Assembly: GCA_019925095.2 (NCBI GenBank)
Contig: CM034411.1
Span: 15,190,001-15,254,000, forward strand
Reading direction: 5' to 3'
Origin: Dendrolimus kikuchii
Taxonomy: Eukaryota > Arthropoda > Insecta > Lepidoptera > Lasiocampidae
DNA: 64,000 nt
The notes beneath the pieces are model-generated. The model ran no database searches and was not told the DNA's origin. It saw nothing but the letters and a program-made list of their open reading frames with translations. A program made the position numbers and the translations under genes. Below, piece after piece: positions 52,570 through 62,577 of this stretch; the first letter of the stretch is position 1; every line of letters starts with the position of its first letter.

Positions 52570-53466
52570 CATACATACATAACTTCACGCCAGTTCCCTT
52601 GCGGGGTAGGCACGAACAACAGAGTGCCATTTAGGCTTATTCTTACACACCTCACTTGCCTCTTTGACATTCATAACTCTTGTCATGCAAGCTCGTCTGT
52701 TCTTAAGGCTCCTGACATCACCTTCTGCTAGTACACGATCAATTTGATCATGGAAGGTGTGTCGTGGCCTTCCACGACTTCTGCATCCATCCACTTTTGC
52801 ATTGTATATCTGTTTAATCATTCATTCATCATGCATTCTTTCCACATGCCCGAACCACCGGAGCATTCCTTTCCTTACCTTCACCCCGACACTCTCTTTC
52901 AGACCAACTCTCTTTCTTACTTCGGTATTACGAACGCGGTCCGCGAGCGTCACTCCGCAGATTTTGCGCAGTGCTCGCATCTCGACCGCGTTTACTCTAC
53001 TTTCATGCTCTCTCTTCCATACCCAACTCTCGCATCAATACGTAAGCGTAGGTACCAGCACCGCGTTGTGTACGGCGAGCTGGGCCTTCTGGCTGAGGTT
53101 CTTAGCGCCTAGAAGTTTACCTAACGCTCCATTCACACTATTCCCCAAATTCACTCTTCTTTCTATATCAGCGGTGTACCTTCCATCCCTGCTAAAAGCA
53201 CATCCAAGATATACAAACTCATTCACTTGCTCTAGCATAACATCATCGACCATTATCCTTGCATTCGTTCTGGTTTCTTCTCTTTCAAACACCATAACCT
53301 TTGTTTTCTTCGCATTCAAATGTAAGCCTCTCGCCTGACAGTCATCTTTCATCATTGTGACTAGTGTTTGCAGTTCTGATGGCGATTCGGCTAAAAGCAC
53401 GGCATCATCCGCATAAAGCAAGGTGCTTACAACTAGTTCACTCATCCGCACCCCAACATAACCCCA
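52570..53466 (-). mobile_element. RTE-type LINE fragment, longest copy, with RT catalytic motif
   Basis: 897 bp on the minus strand. The 5' part (53466-53035) codes the RT palm end with YADDAVLLAES near 53425 and the thumb (QVNEFVYLGCAFSRDGRYTA). The 3' part codes the usual C-terminal tail, so this copy ties the short fragments to an RT of the YADD type. The 12-bp duplication actaaaaagata lies at 52558-52569 and 53467-53478. A stop occurs in the HDE*MIKQ region. Confidence 0.92.
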
Positions 53467-53478
53467 ACTAAAAAGATA

Positions 53479-53939
53479 AAATACAATATACTTACTTAAG
53501 TTATTATAAGAATTATTTGATGTTCTTGGAAGTAATAAATTAGTATAAAGTTTCCAGAACGTGGTGTACAAAAAATTCTCTAAATAGACAAGTACCTCCC
53601 CACATCGTTACTTTCGAGTTTCAACCCACTCTCTAGACATCGGTAGGAATGTCGACACAAAATATTACAAGGTACGGAGGGCCCTTGAGGTTCTCGTACT
53701 CCATACCTGAGTGACACTTGAGTTCGGATTTGGAGACACCAACACCGCTCTCGACACTCGAAACTCTAATTACGTCTTATGGAAGGTTTTTGATATATAC
53801 TTAGACTTAAAAGGAAATTCTACGTACTTGTGTTTTCGAAGTTGTAAAAATTATGTTTTGAAATTTTTAAATAAATCTTCGTATTTAATCAAATATAAAA
53901 TTGACTTCAAAAATAATTAAAAAGCAAACAATAAATAGT
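53479..53939. other. Intron sequence, unassigned
   Basis: No splice-bounded exon or repeat identified. Confidence 0.35.
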
Positions 53940-54180
53940 TTCTACAATATCTCGAAGTCGGTGAGAAGTAAAACATAAAAATCACTATATTTTAACCGAC
54001 TTCCAAAAGGAGGGTCTCATTTTGACTCTATGTTTGTTTTGTTTCTCTGTCAATTGTGGGCCGATTTTCAAAATCTGTCAACACATCTCAAATGACGCTT
54101 TAAATCTACCGCGATATCTGCGTGAAACAGCCTAAATCTTTAATATTATCTCAGAGGAAGCCGCAGAACAACACAGATTT
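53940..54180. repeat. AAGTCGGT-type repeat fragment
   Basis: TCGAAGTCGGTGAGAAGTAA-AACATAAAAATCAC matches 10362-10395; ACCGACTTCCAAAAGGAGGG follows. It borders the family G LINE at 54185. Confidence 0.45.
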
Positions 54181-54184
54181 TTAT

Positions 54185-54880
54185 TGATTCTGTCAATTTA
54201 TGTATTGGCTATAAATCTGCGCTTGGGTTCTCGCATATGTGCACCACACACATGCGTCTGTGGAACAGAGATAATCGGCCCGGGATACCACGGTCTTTCT
54301 TGCCGCCGCAGTGCCGGCAGATGGTCACGCCACGCTGCCTTGAATGATGTCTTACGGAGGGCGCTTGCCACCGCTAACGTGGCGGTTTTATTGGAGCCGA
54401 ATGGTATTGCACGTGACGATGGTAGGCGTCCCGACGGAATCACTCTAATTCCCTGGCAGCGTGGCAAGCCTTTGGTGTGGGATGCGACTTGCGTAGACAC
54501 GTTGGCCGCATCCCATTTACCAAACACGTCTAAATCAGCCGGTTCAGCGGCGGAAACAGCCGAATCACTCAAGCGGCGCAAATATGCAACCCTCTGTGAG
54601 AGTTATATGTTTGTGCCGTTTGCTGTCGAGACGCTTGGACCGTGGGGTCCTGAGGCCATGAGCCTCTACCAAAATTTATCGAAACGACTCATTGACTCTT
54701 CGGGTGATCAGAGGGCTGGTGCTTACCTCGGCCAACGGATCAGTATGGCGATCTAGCGAGGAAACGTAGCCAGCTTTCTGGGCACCTTACCCATAGAAGA
54801 CGGTGATCTGGGCTCAATATTCTACTTATAGTCTTGAGGGACTATGAGTAGAATACAATACAAATAAGTTAAGTTTTCTT
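54185..54880 (+). pseudogene. LINE family G 3' end, longest copy
   Basis: Codes LRLGSRICAPHTCVCGTEII, then GPGYHGLSCRRSAGRWSRHA, a probable zinc-binding C..C.C...H..C block, followed by [40 protein letters not shown] and the [11 protein letters not shown] block. TAG at 54754-54756 interrupts it, after which the C-terminus RGNVASFLGTLPIEDGDLGS-IFYL and stop follow. 3' UTR to ~54880. 5'-truncated. Confidence 0.87.
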
Positions 54881-55184
54881 GCATTGTATTCGATTATATG
54901 TTATAACTTATTAGCTTAATCAATTTTATAGCTGTTTTGTGATTTATATATTTCAATTTTAATTTAATTGATTGAAATTTTTTCTGACCAAAGTTTATTA
55001 TACTGTAATGAATATGAGACTGACATAGACATGACTAATCATATTTTTTTTAATGTAATTTAGTTTTAATATTCTAACATATATTCGGACATTGCACGCA
55101 TAATAATGCAAAATATAACAACGCATATTGTAACATCTTAAGTACATACGTTTTAGTAATTAATTATTAATTCATGCAAAATAT
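54881..55184. other. Intron sequence, AT-rich
   Basis: Nothing recognised. Confidence 0.35.
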
Positions 55185-55285
55185 ATTTATAGCGCCCTCT
55201 GTTGCCATCAATGTTTTAGACATAGTTACAGATCGAGAGGTGGCAACACTACAGAGAAGGCGATCATCTTGGCTAACATTTTTAT
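55185..55285. repeat. Left arm of a ~100-bp inverted pair
   Basis: AGAGGTGGCAACACTACA and CATCTTGGCTAACATTTTT; the inverse is at 56275-56378. The complete Helitron-like element lies between the arms. Confidence 0.7.
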
Positions 55286-55584
55286 CTTTTTACGATTGTT
55301 AACTGAACGATGTAAACTTTGTTTTTACATCTACAATATTACATTGAAGTTAGCGTATAGCAAATACGTTGTATAGATTTATACAGATTATACTGCGAGG
55401 GAGCGCAGCAGCAGTTGATCAAGCGTGTGGAGGGCGGCGTCGACATGATTTTTGCTTCCAAACTAAATATCCTGCAGATCAAATTACTCGAACACGGTTT
55501 AGCACAATAATGGTAGGTGGCCGCGATGATATACGTCTTTAATGATTTTTGTATCTGATCATGTCAGGTTCATCAATTTGCCAA

Positions 55585-56157
55585 TCTAATATATAAAATT
55601 CTCGTGTCACAGTTTTCGTTGCCATACTCCTCCGAAACGGCTTGACCGATTTTGATGAAATTTTTTGTGCTTATCCGATATCTATGAGAATCGGCCAACA
55701 TCTATTTTTCATCCCCCTAAATGTTAGGGGTAGTCCACCCCTAAATTTTTTAATTTATTTTTTAGACAAAATTTTTAATTTCTATTTTTTTATGATACAA
55801 CATACAAAAATACATATAACCCTACATTTTCACCCCTCTACGATCAACCCCTATTTTTTATTTGTTAATTATAAACTTTAATTTTTTGACAAGATTTTTA
55901 ATCTCATTTTGTCATGACTTAGAATTAAAAAAAATATATTACTGTTTTAGATTTACAATTAGAACGGGTAGGTGGCGCTGAGATCGTCTTCTGGAATCCT
56001 CCTAATCACCTGGAGCGATTTTGGTGATTTTGTTTTTGTGTGTTTGAGTGGGTACCCGGATGGTTTAGATTCGCAATTAGAACCGGTACGTGGCTCTGGG
56101 ATCGGGTTCTAGAATTTTATTTTTTAAAGGCAGGACAACGTCTGCCGGGGCCGCTAG
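55585..56157 (+). mobile_element. Complete non-autonomous Helitron-like element
   Basis: Starts TCTAATATATAAAATTCTCG after an A and ends GGGGCCGCTAG before a T, giving A-TC...CTAG-T. A stem GGCAG-gacaacgt-CTGCC (56129-56146) lies 7 nt before CTAG. There is no coding capacity. 5' TC, 3' CTRR with hairpin and an AT target without duplication are the Helitron hallmarks. Confidence 0.75.
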
Positions 56158-56274
56158 TAACATATATTATGTCGTTTGGTAATTAAACTAACTTAATGGC
56201 TACCTACTATGATACTTGAATTTTCATTAAAACATGTTCCAATACAATTTTTGATTCGCGCTCAAAATCAGCAG

Positions 56275-56378
56275 GCAAAAATGTTAACCAAGATGGCCGC
56301 TCTCTTTGTAGTGTTGCCACCTCTCAATCGATGTCTAAAATATTGCTGGCGACAGGAGCGCTATATATTAATGCGCGA
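56275..56378. repeat. Right arm of the inverted pair
   Basis: Inverse of 55185-55285 with ~85% identity; it ends 31 bp upstream (minus sense: downstream) of the donor of the Cys-loop exon at 56409. Confidence 0.7.
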
Positions 56379-56408
56379 ACAACGTTTGAAAAGTATTAAA
56401 TTACTTAC

Positions 56409-56635
56409 GACTTTCCATCTGTAGTTTGCACTCCTGCGTATCATGAGGGTATATCAGGAAGTTCATGGCACATGACAATTTCAAAGTCAGCTTCACCATG
56501 TATAAAATCGTCTTGTCTTTATACAGCCATACGTAGTGGTTGGGTATTGTCATGGTCTGAAAGGTCACTGACTTCGCGTTCTTGAAGAAGGAGTCTGGAC
56601 GCCACATGTGCTTCAGCCAGTCCACTTCTAGAAGC
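56409..56635 (-). CDS. Ligand-gated chloride channel, exon with Cys-loop
   Basis: This exon covers residues 28-104 of the visible protein. It starts LLEVDWLKHMWRPDSFFKNA, the conserved loop A region of anionic Cys-loop receptors, and carries the Cys-loop itself: C83 and C97 separated by 13 residues, with the usual internal P-H-D (YPHDTQEC). IPNHY.WLYKDK.ILYMVKLTL is characteristic of the insect HisCl/CG12344 group. The acceptor is TTCAG before 56635 and the donor after 56409 is GTAAGT. Phases are 2 in and 1 out (AGT C, completed to Leu by the next exon). No internal stop or frameshift is seen. The domain is predicted to be extracellular. Confidence 0.93.
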
Positions 56636-56999
56636 CTGAACGAAAACAACATATTTTTTATGATGAGAGAGAACCAAACAGAAGTTAATTTATTTGCACA
56701 GTATAAAACAAAATCACTTTTCGCGTCTGTCTGTTTGTATATCTGTCAATTCCTCCTAAGCCACAAAACGGATTTTTAAGCAGTTTTCACCACCAGTTAG
56801 TTGATTTTTCAGTAGAAGTTTATACATAGATACAAAACAATAGATTGTTACACGATAGGTGAAAGGTTTGGCGTAGCGAGAGCGCCAATAGTTCGAGTGC
56901 CTAAATAGGCCTTTCACCTGATTTTAACACTGCTTTTCATTTAAAATATGAGAGAAGTAAATAAAAAACGGATTAGTTAAACAAACAACTACTTAGAAA

Positions 57000-57190
57000 G
57001 AAAGAAAGAAAATATTTATTTCAAATTGCGACTCACACAATACAAACTGATAAGAAAAATAACAATTAAAGAAAGCCGCAATATATGAAATGAGGTTGGC
57101 ACTCAAGTGTTTCGCTGTGCCGAAACATGTTCCGACACAGCACTGGTTTTCAGTGCCCACCTCCGATGCACTGAAGCGCGCCTGAATAAA
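57000..57190 (-). repeat. LINE/SINE-like 3' end with CTTT repeats
   Basis: (CTTT)n tail at 57000-57010 in minus orientation, then GCACTCAAGTGTTTCGCTGT and CCGACACAGCACTGG. Unassigned retroposon. Confidence 0.35.
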
Positions 57191-57324
57191 AAATGAATGC
57201 AATGTAACACACATTGTGTAAAAGCTTACTGGTGGGTAAATAATGAACAAGGGGTACGTACTAGAATCTCGGAAAACTCTAGTTATACTATATATTGGGA
57301 TTAAAACGATTGAGTCATGTTAAG

Positions 57325-57515
57325 TACATGATCAAATTGATCGTGTACTAGCAGAAGGTGATGTCAGGAGCCTTAAGAACAGACGAGTGTGCATGACAAG
57401 AGTTATGAATGTCAAAGAGGCAAGTGAGGTGTGTAAGAATAAGCCAAAATGGCACTCTGTTGTTCGTGCCTACCCCGCAAGGGAACTGGCGTGAAGTTAT
57501 GTATGTATGTATGTA
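57325..57515 (+). mobile_element. RTE-type LINE 3' fragment, copy 13
   Basis: 5'-truncated copy beginning in HDQIDRVLAEG and ending in (TATG)n. The 14-bp duplication tgagtcatgttaag lies at 57311-57324 and 57516-57529. Confidence 0.9.
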
Positions 57516-57593
57516 TGAGTCATGTTAAGGTGATCCAAAGAGTGTTTGGCGAGATCTTGAGGAGTTATGTTTTGCTATCAGTTTTATTTGAGA

Positions 57594-57800
57594 GTCTCTA
57601 TGGTTGAGTGGGCTAAGCCTTTGCCGGCCTACTTCTGTATAACGCAGAAATACCGGGTTCGATTCCCGGCTGACAATTTTCGTAACTTACTCTGATCTGA
57701 GTATCTCGGATCGGCTTCACAGTGCTCCGTGTATTACCCATAACACAAGCGTAACCTGCTTAGCTTTGAGGTATATGTACATGCAATGTGTGTGTTTGTC
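57594..57800 (+). mobile_element. tRNA-derived SINE family B, copy 5
   Basis: Best preserved boxes: GGTTGAGTGGGCTAAG and GGGTTCGATTCCCGGC. The distal ~110 bp match the other copies (ACCCATAACACAAGCGTAAC). Confidence 0.7.
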
Positions 57801-58304
57801 TGTCGGTTAAAAAAAGGTTTCTAGTACTTGACCGTAGTATTTGGGATCAAAGCGATGGATGTTAGGCGTTTGAAAATCATCCAGATAATGTTTTGCGGGA
57901 ACTTGAGGAGTAATGTTTTGCTGTACAATTTTATTTTCAAACAATATATAGGTAATATCAAAAGAATTCTGTTGAAAATTTCAACTGCATGAAAACTAAG
58001 GCAGTTTTTGGTATATACCTGTCTCCGGTGTACAAGGTTATTAGACTATTTTTATATATATTTTATATACTTTTATAATAGGTTGTGTGGTGTATTATCT
58101 ATGGTTGAATGTTATAACATAGATATGTTATAGCATTGATGTGGCAATCACATGTTAGTATAGACTATTATTTTATTTTCCTATTTCATTGTGTTTATGG
58201 CTTGGCAGCTAGTCTCTCACGCCAAAGTTAATATTAAATTAATTAAATATGTTAATATTAAATAATGTGCTCTTTTTAGGATAAGTTTTTATATATATTT
58301 TTAT

Positions 58305-58500
58305 TGTTGGAGTACAGCAGACAGGCTGACGGCCCAACCGTGATGGAAAGTGGTTACCGTCTATGAACATTTGCAAACACTATAGGTGCTACTAATGTGC
58401 TGCCGGACTCGTAGATGGGACTGGAACCTGACCACTAATGCCAGAACACAACTCAAGGTTTTTATGGCGGCATGCTTTAGACCAGGGGTGGTAACCATAG
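58305..58500 (-). mobile_element. SINE-like family A, copy 13, fragment
   Basis: Diverged minus-strand 3' part, ending at GGGGTGGTAACCATAG. It faces copy 14 across 150 bp, giving an inverted pair. Confidence 0.8.
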
Positions 58501-58650
58501 ATTATTTTTTATTTTATTTTTGTTACTTATTATTTCATTGTTTTCACAATTCTTATTTGATGTTTTATTCATGTAATAGCTTAACGTTATCAACATACTT
58601 GGGGTCTTGACACATGAAATAATTAAAACCTTTAATTTCCTGCCGTAGTC

Positions 58651-58888
58651 AGGTGCCAGGTGGTAGGGCATTTGCTCGACTGGATGGCTACCACCCCTGG
58701 TCTAAAGTATGTCGCCATAACAACCTTGAGTTGTGTTCCGGCATCAATGGCCAGGTTCCAGTCTCCGTTAAGAGAGCAGCAGCACATTTGTAGCAACTTT
58801 GGTGGTTCAAATGTCCATAGGCGGTGGTAACCGCTTTACATCAAGTGGGCCGTCTGCCTGTCTGCTGATTTCCTGCAATAAAAAAAAA
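58651..58888 (+). mobile_element. SINE-like family A, copy 14, 5'-truncated
   Basis: Starts at GCCAGGTGGTAGGGCATTT and ends in an A-tail followed by GTCGCGAAAACTTAAGAA, a sequence also found just right of the inverted repeat at 33411. Confidence 0.85.
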
Positions 58889-59231
58889 GTCGCGAAAACT
58901 TAAGAAATTACTAAATTATTTATATCTAAAAATAAAACTATGCCAGTTACGCCAAACAACCATATTGTAGTAGGTATACTCCTAAAACTTAATTAACTCC
59001 CCGAATCGACTAGATGGCATGCTCTTATGGGACGTAAGTATTATAAACTAATCTCAAAAGTTTAATAATGAATTTTAATAATGCTCGTGAAGTTAATCGA
59101 GCTTTAATAGGGATGTGGACATAGTTACATTAATGCCAACATTATTTACATATAGAAGAACAGGCGTTAAAATAACATCATTTTCAAAATATAAAGATAT
59201 CAAATTTAGGAGGGTATTATCTATCTATCTA
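58889..59231. other. Intron sequence, AT-rich
   Basis: Nothing recognised apart from GTCGCGAAAACTTAAGAAAT at the left, shared with 33421. Confidence 0.35.
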
Positions 59232-59415
59232 TAATATTATACAATGCTAAGCATGCCGTGTCTGTACATTAAAGCTATTTAAAAGAAAACAACTGGAATA
59301 GACTATATAAATGATGGAGGACACGATGGAATTTTTTTGATTTCTTGCCTGTTTGTCAGTTTTTCGGGATTCACGTAAAAACTACTGGGTCGATTTCGAT
59401 GCGGTTTTCGTTGAT
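59232..59415. repeat. Family E, single arm
   Basis: AATGCTAAGCATGCCGTGTC...AACAACTGGAATAGACTATA...GGGATTCACGTAAAAACTAC matches the left arm at 10758-10905. Confidence 0.6.
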
Positions 59416-59464
59416 CGACAGCTAATTCTTAGACTTAAGCTCTGCGCTACTTTTTATCATAGTT

Positions 59465-59848
59465 CAAGATCCCAGTCACCCCAGACTTACGTGATTTTAA
59501 GAAAGATGAAATTTTTAGGATCGGTAGTTTAACATAAACTTAGAAAGGAATGGATACTCGCTAAGCTGAAAGCGGGGCCATTTTTCAGGTAGCAGGTATC
59601 AAAGGTGGAAAAAAACCATGCTAACTTACGTCAAAGTAGCAAGGCTAGTTTTTACATATGTCATATATGATATTGTTATAAACAAAGATATACAGTTGCC
59701 AGACACTTCCTGTGGTCATAACTTTTGACAGACACTTAAAAAAAAAATTGGGAGCTTACGTCACTTTAGGAAGGCTGAATTTTATATATATTATCAAGTA
59801 TAATATTTTAAAGTATTTTCCAATGAGCCAGACAAATCTGACGGGCCA
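59465..59848. mobile_element. Second copy of the 150-bp-TIR MITE, right part lost
   Basis: Matches 48331-48710 (left arm and interior) and stops at ...GACGGGCCAAACT, where another repeat begins. It lacks the right arm. Confidence 0.75.
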
Positions 59849-59998
59849 AACTCCCAGACTCGTTAACTTGGGACTATGGCGTCTGCTCATCGCAATGTTC
59901 AGGGAACATGGAAAAATGGGCAGACGCTACTCCCGGCATGGGCCCCAAAAAAATACCATAGAAGACAAGGGCCCCATTTGGCTTATTTATATTATTAT
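59849..59998 (+). repeat. Repeat family I, copy 2, cut by a solo LTR
   Basis: TGGCGTCTGCTCATCGCAAT, GTTCAGGGAACATGG and TACTCCCGGCATGGGCCCC match the inverse of 24210-24300. It ends in ATTATTATT at the solo LTR target. Confidence 0.6.
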
Positions 59999-60307
59999 TG
60001 TGGCGAATGATGGTGGAACCATCTAGTTAGTTTAAGAACTTTTACAAAAAACTAGAAAATTCTGGAAGTAAAGGACAAGGACGGATATATTTTGGAAAGG
60101 ATAGACGATGAACAAATGTTCTAGAATAGAAAGTTCGGGAAGGAAAAGAAAGAGATAGATAGATGTTAGAAAGGGATAGATGTATAAATGAAAGTTCTCG
60201 AATAGAAGGTTCGGGAAGGAAAAGACAGAGATAGGTAGATGTTTAGAGAGGGACAGATAGTAAATAAAAGAATAACGAAATTATGGGTTCTAGAAGATTC
60301 TTGCGGG

Positions 60308-60340
60308 TATATAAGCAGCGTAAAGCGCCCCTACCGGGCA
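60308..60340 (+). promoter_or_regulatory. Core promoter of the solo LTR
   Basis: TATATAA at 60308-60314 followed 31 nt later by a CAGTTTAGTG initiator-like site (A at 60340). Spacing suits a functional Pol II core promoter. Confidence 0.55.
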
Positions 60341-60674
60341 GTTTAGTGTTGAGTTCAGTTCAAGACAGCGAAGCGACAAGTGCGATACGGAAGAGTTGGA
60401 AGAGAAGTTTAATAGTGACAAGTTAAGTGGTGGATTTAGTGACAAGTCTAGTGGACAATTAAGTGAGTGAGGAGTGTAGCGTAGTTCGAGAGACGAACCA
60501 GAAGCGAGCTACACGCATCAATATCGGAGGTGAGCACTGCAGTAGCAGGAGGTGGTCTACGCAGTATCGGCGACGGTATTGTGAGTGAGACACCTTATCA
60601 TCAGGACAGTGCATCGTTAGTCATGCGTATAGGGGCAACACTGCGGAGAGCTATTACATGCGGCTGTGTAAGTC

Positions 60675-60680
60675 AATAAA
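60675..60680 (+). terminator. Polyadenylation signal of the solo LTR
   Basis: AATAAA 335 nt downstream of the predicted start, in the plus orientation, antisense to the channel gene. Confidence 0.55.
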
Positions 60681-61026
60681 GGCGTTACTTAAAAGAACTG
60701 GTGTTTCCTTCCAATCCCAAGTGCGTACTCCCCCGCTCGCACGTAACATTATTATATTATAACCAACATGCGTTCATGATTTCAAAATATTATTCGACAA
60801 TTAATTATTGTGGGGGTTTATTTTTATGTGTGGTGCTTCGATGATGTTACCCCGTTGATTAGGGTGACGCACCACTCGCAGGAGCCCATGGCTCATTCGC
60901 CGCGGGAGCTAGGCTCGACCACTCATGAGAAGAGTACAAAATAACACATTGAGGTATCGCATATATGTAATCTTTGCTTAATTAATTTAACATTAAACTT
61001 AAGACTATAAAAATATGTAACACGTT

Positions 61027-61230
61027 TTTTTTTTTGTTTTTTTTTTTGATAACGCAGGGGGAATGTCTTTGGACACCATCCTCGGGTCCTTCGGGGGAAG
61101 GGCCAAAATACAGGCATAAGGCCTGCATCGAGGGTGTGTGGGACTCTCAGCGACCGGTCCTCCACGCTGGCTTCTAAAACGAAGTTGTCGCGAGAAACGG
61201 CCGCCAAACTACCCACTAAACCTAAACCTG
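61027..61230 (-). mobile_element. A-tailed retroposon fragment
   Basis: Minus strand, beginning near GGTTTAGTGGGTAGTTTGGC and ending at CATTCCCCCTGCGTTATC followed by an A-rich tail (T-run at 61027-61048). The GGTTTAGTGGGTA motif recalls 44528-44812. Probably the 3' UTR of a LINE. Confidence 0.5.
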
Positions 61231-61619
61231 CGCCCCATTTATAGTGCTTTTACGGGGCGTCATGGGATCTTGTACAGAGTAACTGCACCATGACGCCCCT
61301 ACACTCTGTAACACCTAAACATGATCGTAGACGCAGCTCCGAAGGTTTTCTGTTTTCTGTATTGACAGATTTTGGCACGTACGTGGACTACACTAATTAT
61401 GTAGCAATAAATTATTCCACGTACGTGACGTAAACATTATTATTAATGAAGTTGAAATTCATCAAGTATATAACTGTATTAAACTTTGAAATAAAAGTGA
61501 CAAAATTGTTAAAAAAAAAGGAAAAAAAATAAGTATGATATAAAAGTATTATTATATTGGGAATATTATTATAACAAATCAAATAATATCAAACTAAAAC
61601 TAAATAAAAAAGGGTAAAA
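61231..61619. other. Intron sequence with a 12-bp hairpin
   Basis: GGGGCGTCATGG (61254-61265) and its inverse CCATGACGCCCC (61288-61299) form a perfect 12-bp stem with a 22-nt loop. The rest is AT-rich. Confidence 0.45.
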
Positions 61620-61930
61620 CGCCTCGTCATCGTCAGCCATTTGCAGTCCACTGCTGGACGTAGGCCTCCCCAAGACGGCGCCACTCATCCCTGTCCTTCG
61701 ATTTCCTCAGCCAGCGCCTGCCAGCGACCTTGCATAGGTCGTCGGCCCATCGGGCTGGAGGGCGTCCGACACTACGTTTACCGAGACGCGGTCTCCACTC
61801 CAGGACTCGTTTGCTCCATCGGCCATGGGTCCTGCGGCAGATGTGACCGGCCCACTGCCACTTCAACTTGCTAATTTTGCGAGCTATGTCGGTTACCTTG
61901 GTTCTCTTACGGATATTTTCGCCGGTTATA
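61620..61930 (-). pseudogene. LINE RT C-terminal fragment, copy 2
   Basis: Minus strand: KWQWAGHICRRTHGRWSKRV then EWRPRLGKRSVGRPPARWAD and GEAYVQQWTANG stop. Same family as 28873-29226. It includes the real C-terminus, and the next 13 bases to 61620 hold the CATCGTC-like 3' end. Confidence 0.82.
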
Positions 61931-61934
61931 AAAC

Positions 61935-62008
61935 GCCTAAAAATAAGTTAATGGTCCCAAACCACTGTCATTTGGCGGGAACGTTCCCAGAAGGCTGGCG
62001 GCGTGAAA
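61935..62008 (-). pseudogene. LINE family G short remnant
   Basis: Minus-strand LGTFPPNDSGLGPLTYF-like C-terminal remnant. Confidence 0.35.
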
Positions 62009-62201
62009 TAAAATATAAATGATACTAACCATATTAGTTTTTAGGAAAAACTTGTATTCCAGAAAATGGCGAAACATGTTCTCGCCATAGCATAAGTTTC
62101 ATTTCATTTATTTAGGGTAAGATGGGGCTGACATGGTGGCATCATCACTAAAGGCCCCTAAATAAATTAGATAATAAAAAAGTCTAAACTTAACGACTTA
62201 C

Positions 62202-62284
62202 CTATATTCTGAAGTCATGTTTTCTGGCAACCTTAGTCGAAAATCCTTCCAGGTCTGAGCGAAAAATATGTCCGCGGCGTATGT
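62202..62284 (-). CDS. Ligand-gated chloride channel, first visible coding exon
   Basis: This exon encodes part of the extracellular ligand-binding domain of a Cys-loop receptor (residues 1-28 of the visible 302), reading TYAADIFFAQTWKDFRLRLP and then ENMTSEY. The stretch ADIFFAQ.W.D.RLRLPENM is typical of invertebrate HisCl/pHCl/CG12344-type anion channels. The minus-strand acceptor is TTTTAG before 62284 and the donor after 62202 is GTAAGT. The exon holds 27 codons plus two bases (AG) that form an Arg codon with the next exon (phase 2). It contains an N-M-T sequon. Upstream exons (signal peptide and first ~120 residues) lie beyond the right edge. An RTE insertion starts about 33 nt upstream of the acceptor. 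Confidence 0.9.
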
Positions 62285-62317
62285 CTAAAATACAAGTTTA
62301 TTGAATTAACAATTTTA

Positions 62318-62577
62318 CATACATACATACATAACTTCACGCCAGTTCCCTCGCGGGGTAGGCACGAACAACAGAGTGCCATTTAGGCTTATTCTTACAC
62401 ACCTCACTTGCCTCTTTGACATTCATAACTCTTGTCATGCAAGCTCGTCTGTTCTTAAGGCTCCTGACATCACCTTCTGCTAGTACACGATCAATTTGAT
62501 CATGGAAGGTGTGTCGTGGCCTTCCACGACTTCTGCATCCATCCACTTTTGCATTGTATATCTGTTTTTATTTTTTT
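62318..62577 (-). mobile_element. RTE-type LINE 3' fragment, copy 14, near a splice acceptor
   Basis: 5'-truncated copy in the channel gene's sense direction (KVDGCRSRGRPRHTFHDQID to YPARELA). The 14-bp duplication aattaacaatttta lies at 62304-62317 and 62578-62591. The element's 3' tail ends 33 nt upstream of the 62284 exon boundary, so the TSD copy supplies part of the acceptor region. Confidence 0.9.

Larger units (their letters stand above)
59999..60748 (+). mobile_element. Solo LTR (Ty3/gypsy-like), 750 bp
   Basis: Begins TGTGGCGAATGATGG, ends CGCACGTAACA, 4-bp target duplication TTAT (59995-59998, 60749-60752). A promoter is visible: TATATAA at 60308-60314 and an initiator-like GCAGTTTAGTG 31 nt on; polyadenylation signal AATAAA at 60675-60680. 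No internal region or partner LTR. It lies in the channel gene intron, antisense. Confidence 0.82.

Noticed and set aside
57594..57670. tRNA gene
   Set aside because: Box A and B-like motifs are present, but no acceptor stem or full cloverleaf forms, and the sequence continues as a ~200-bp SINE.
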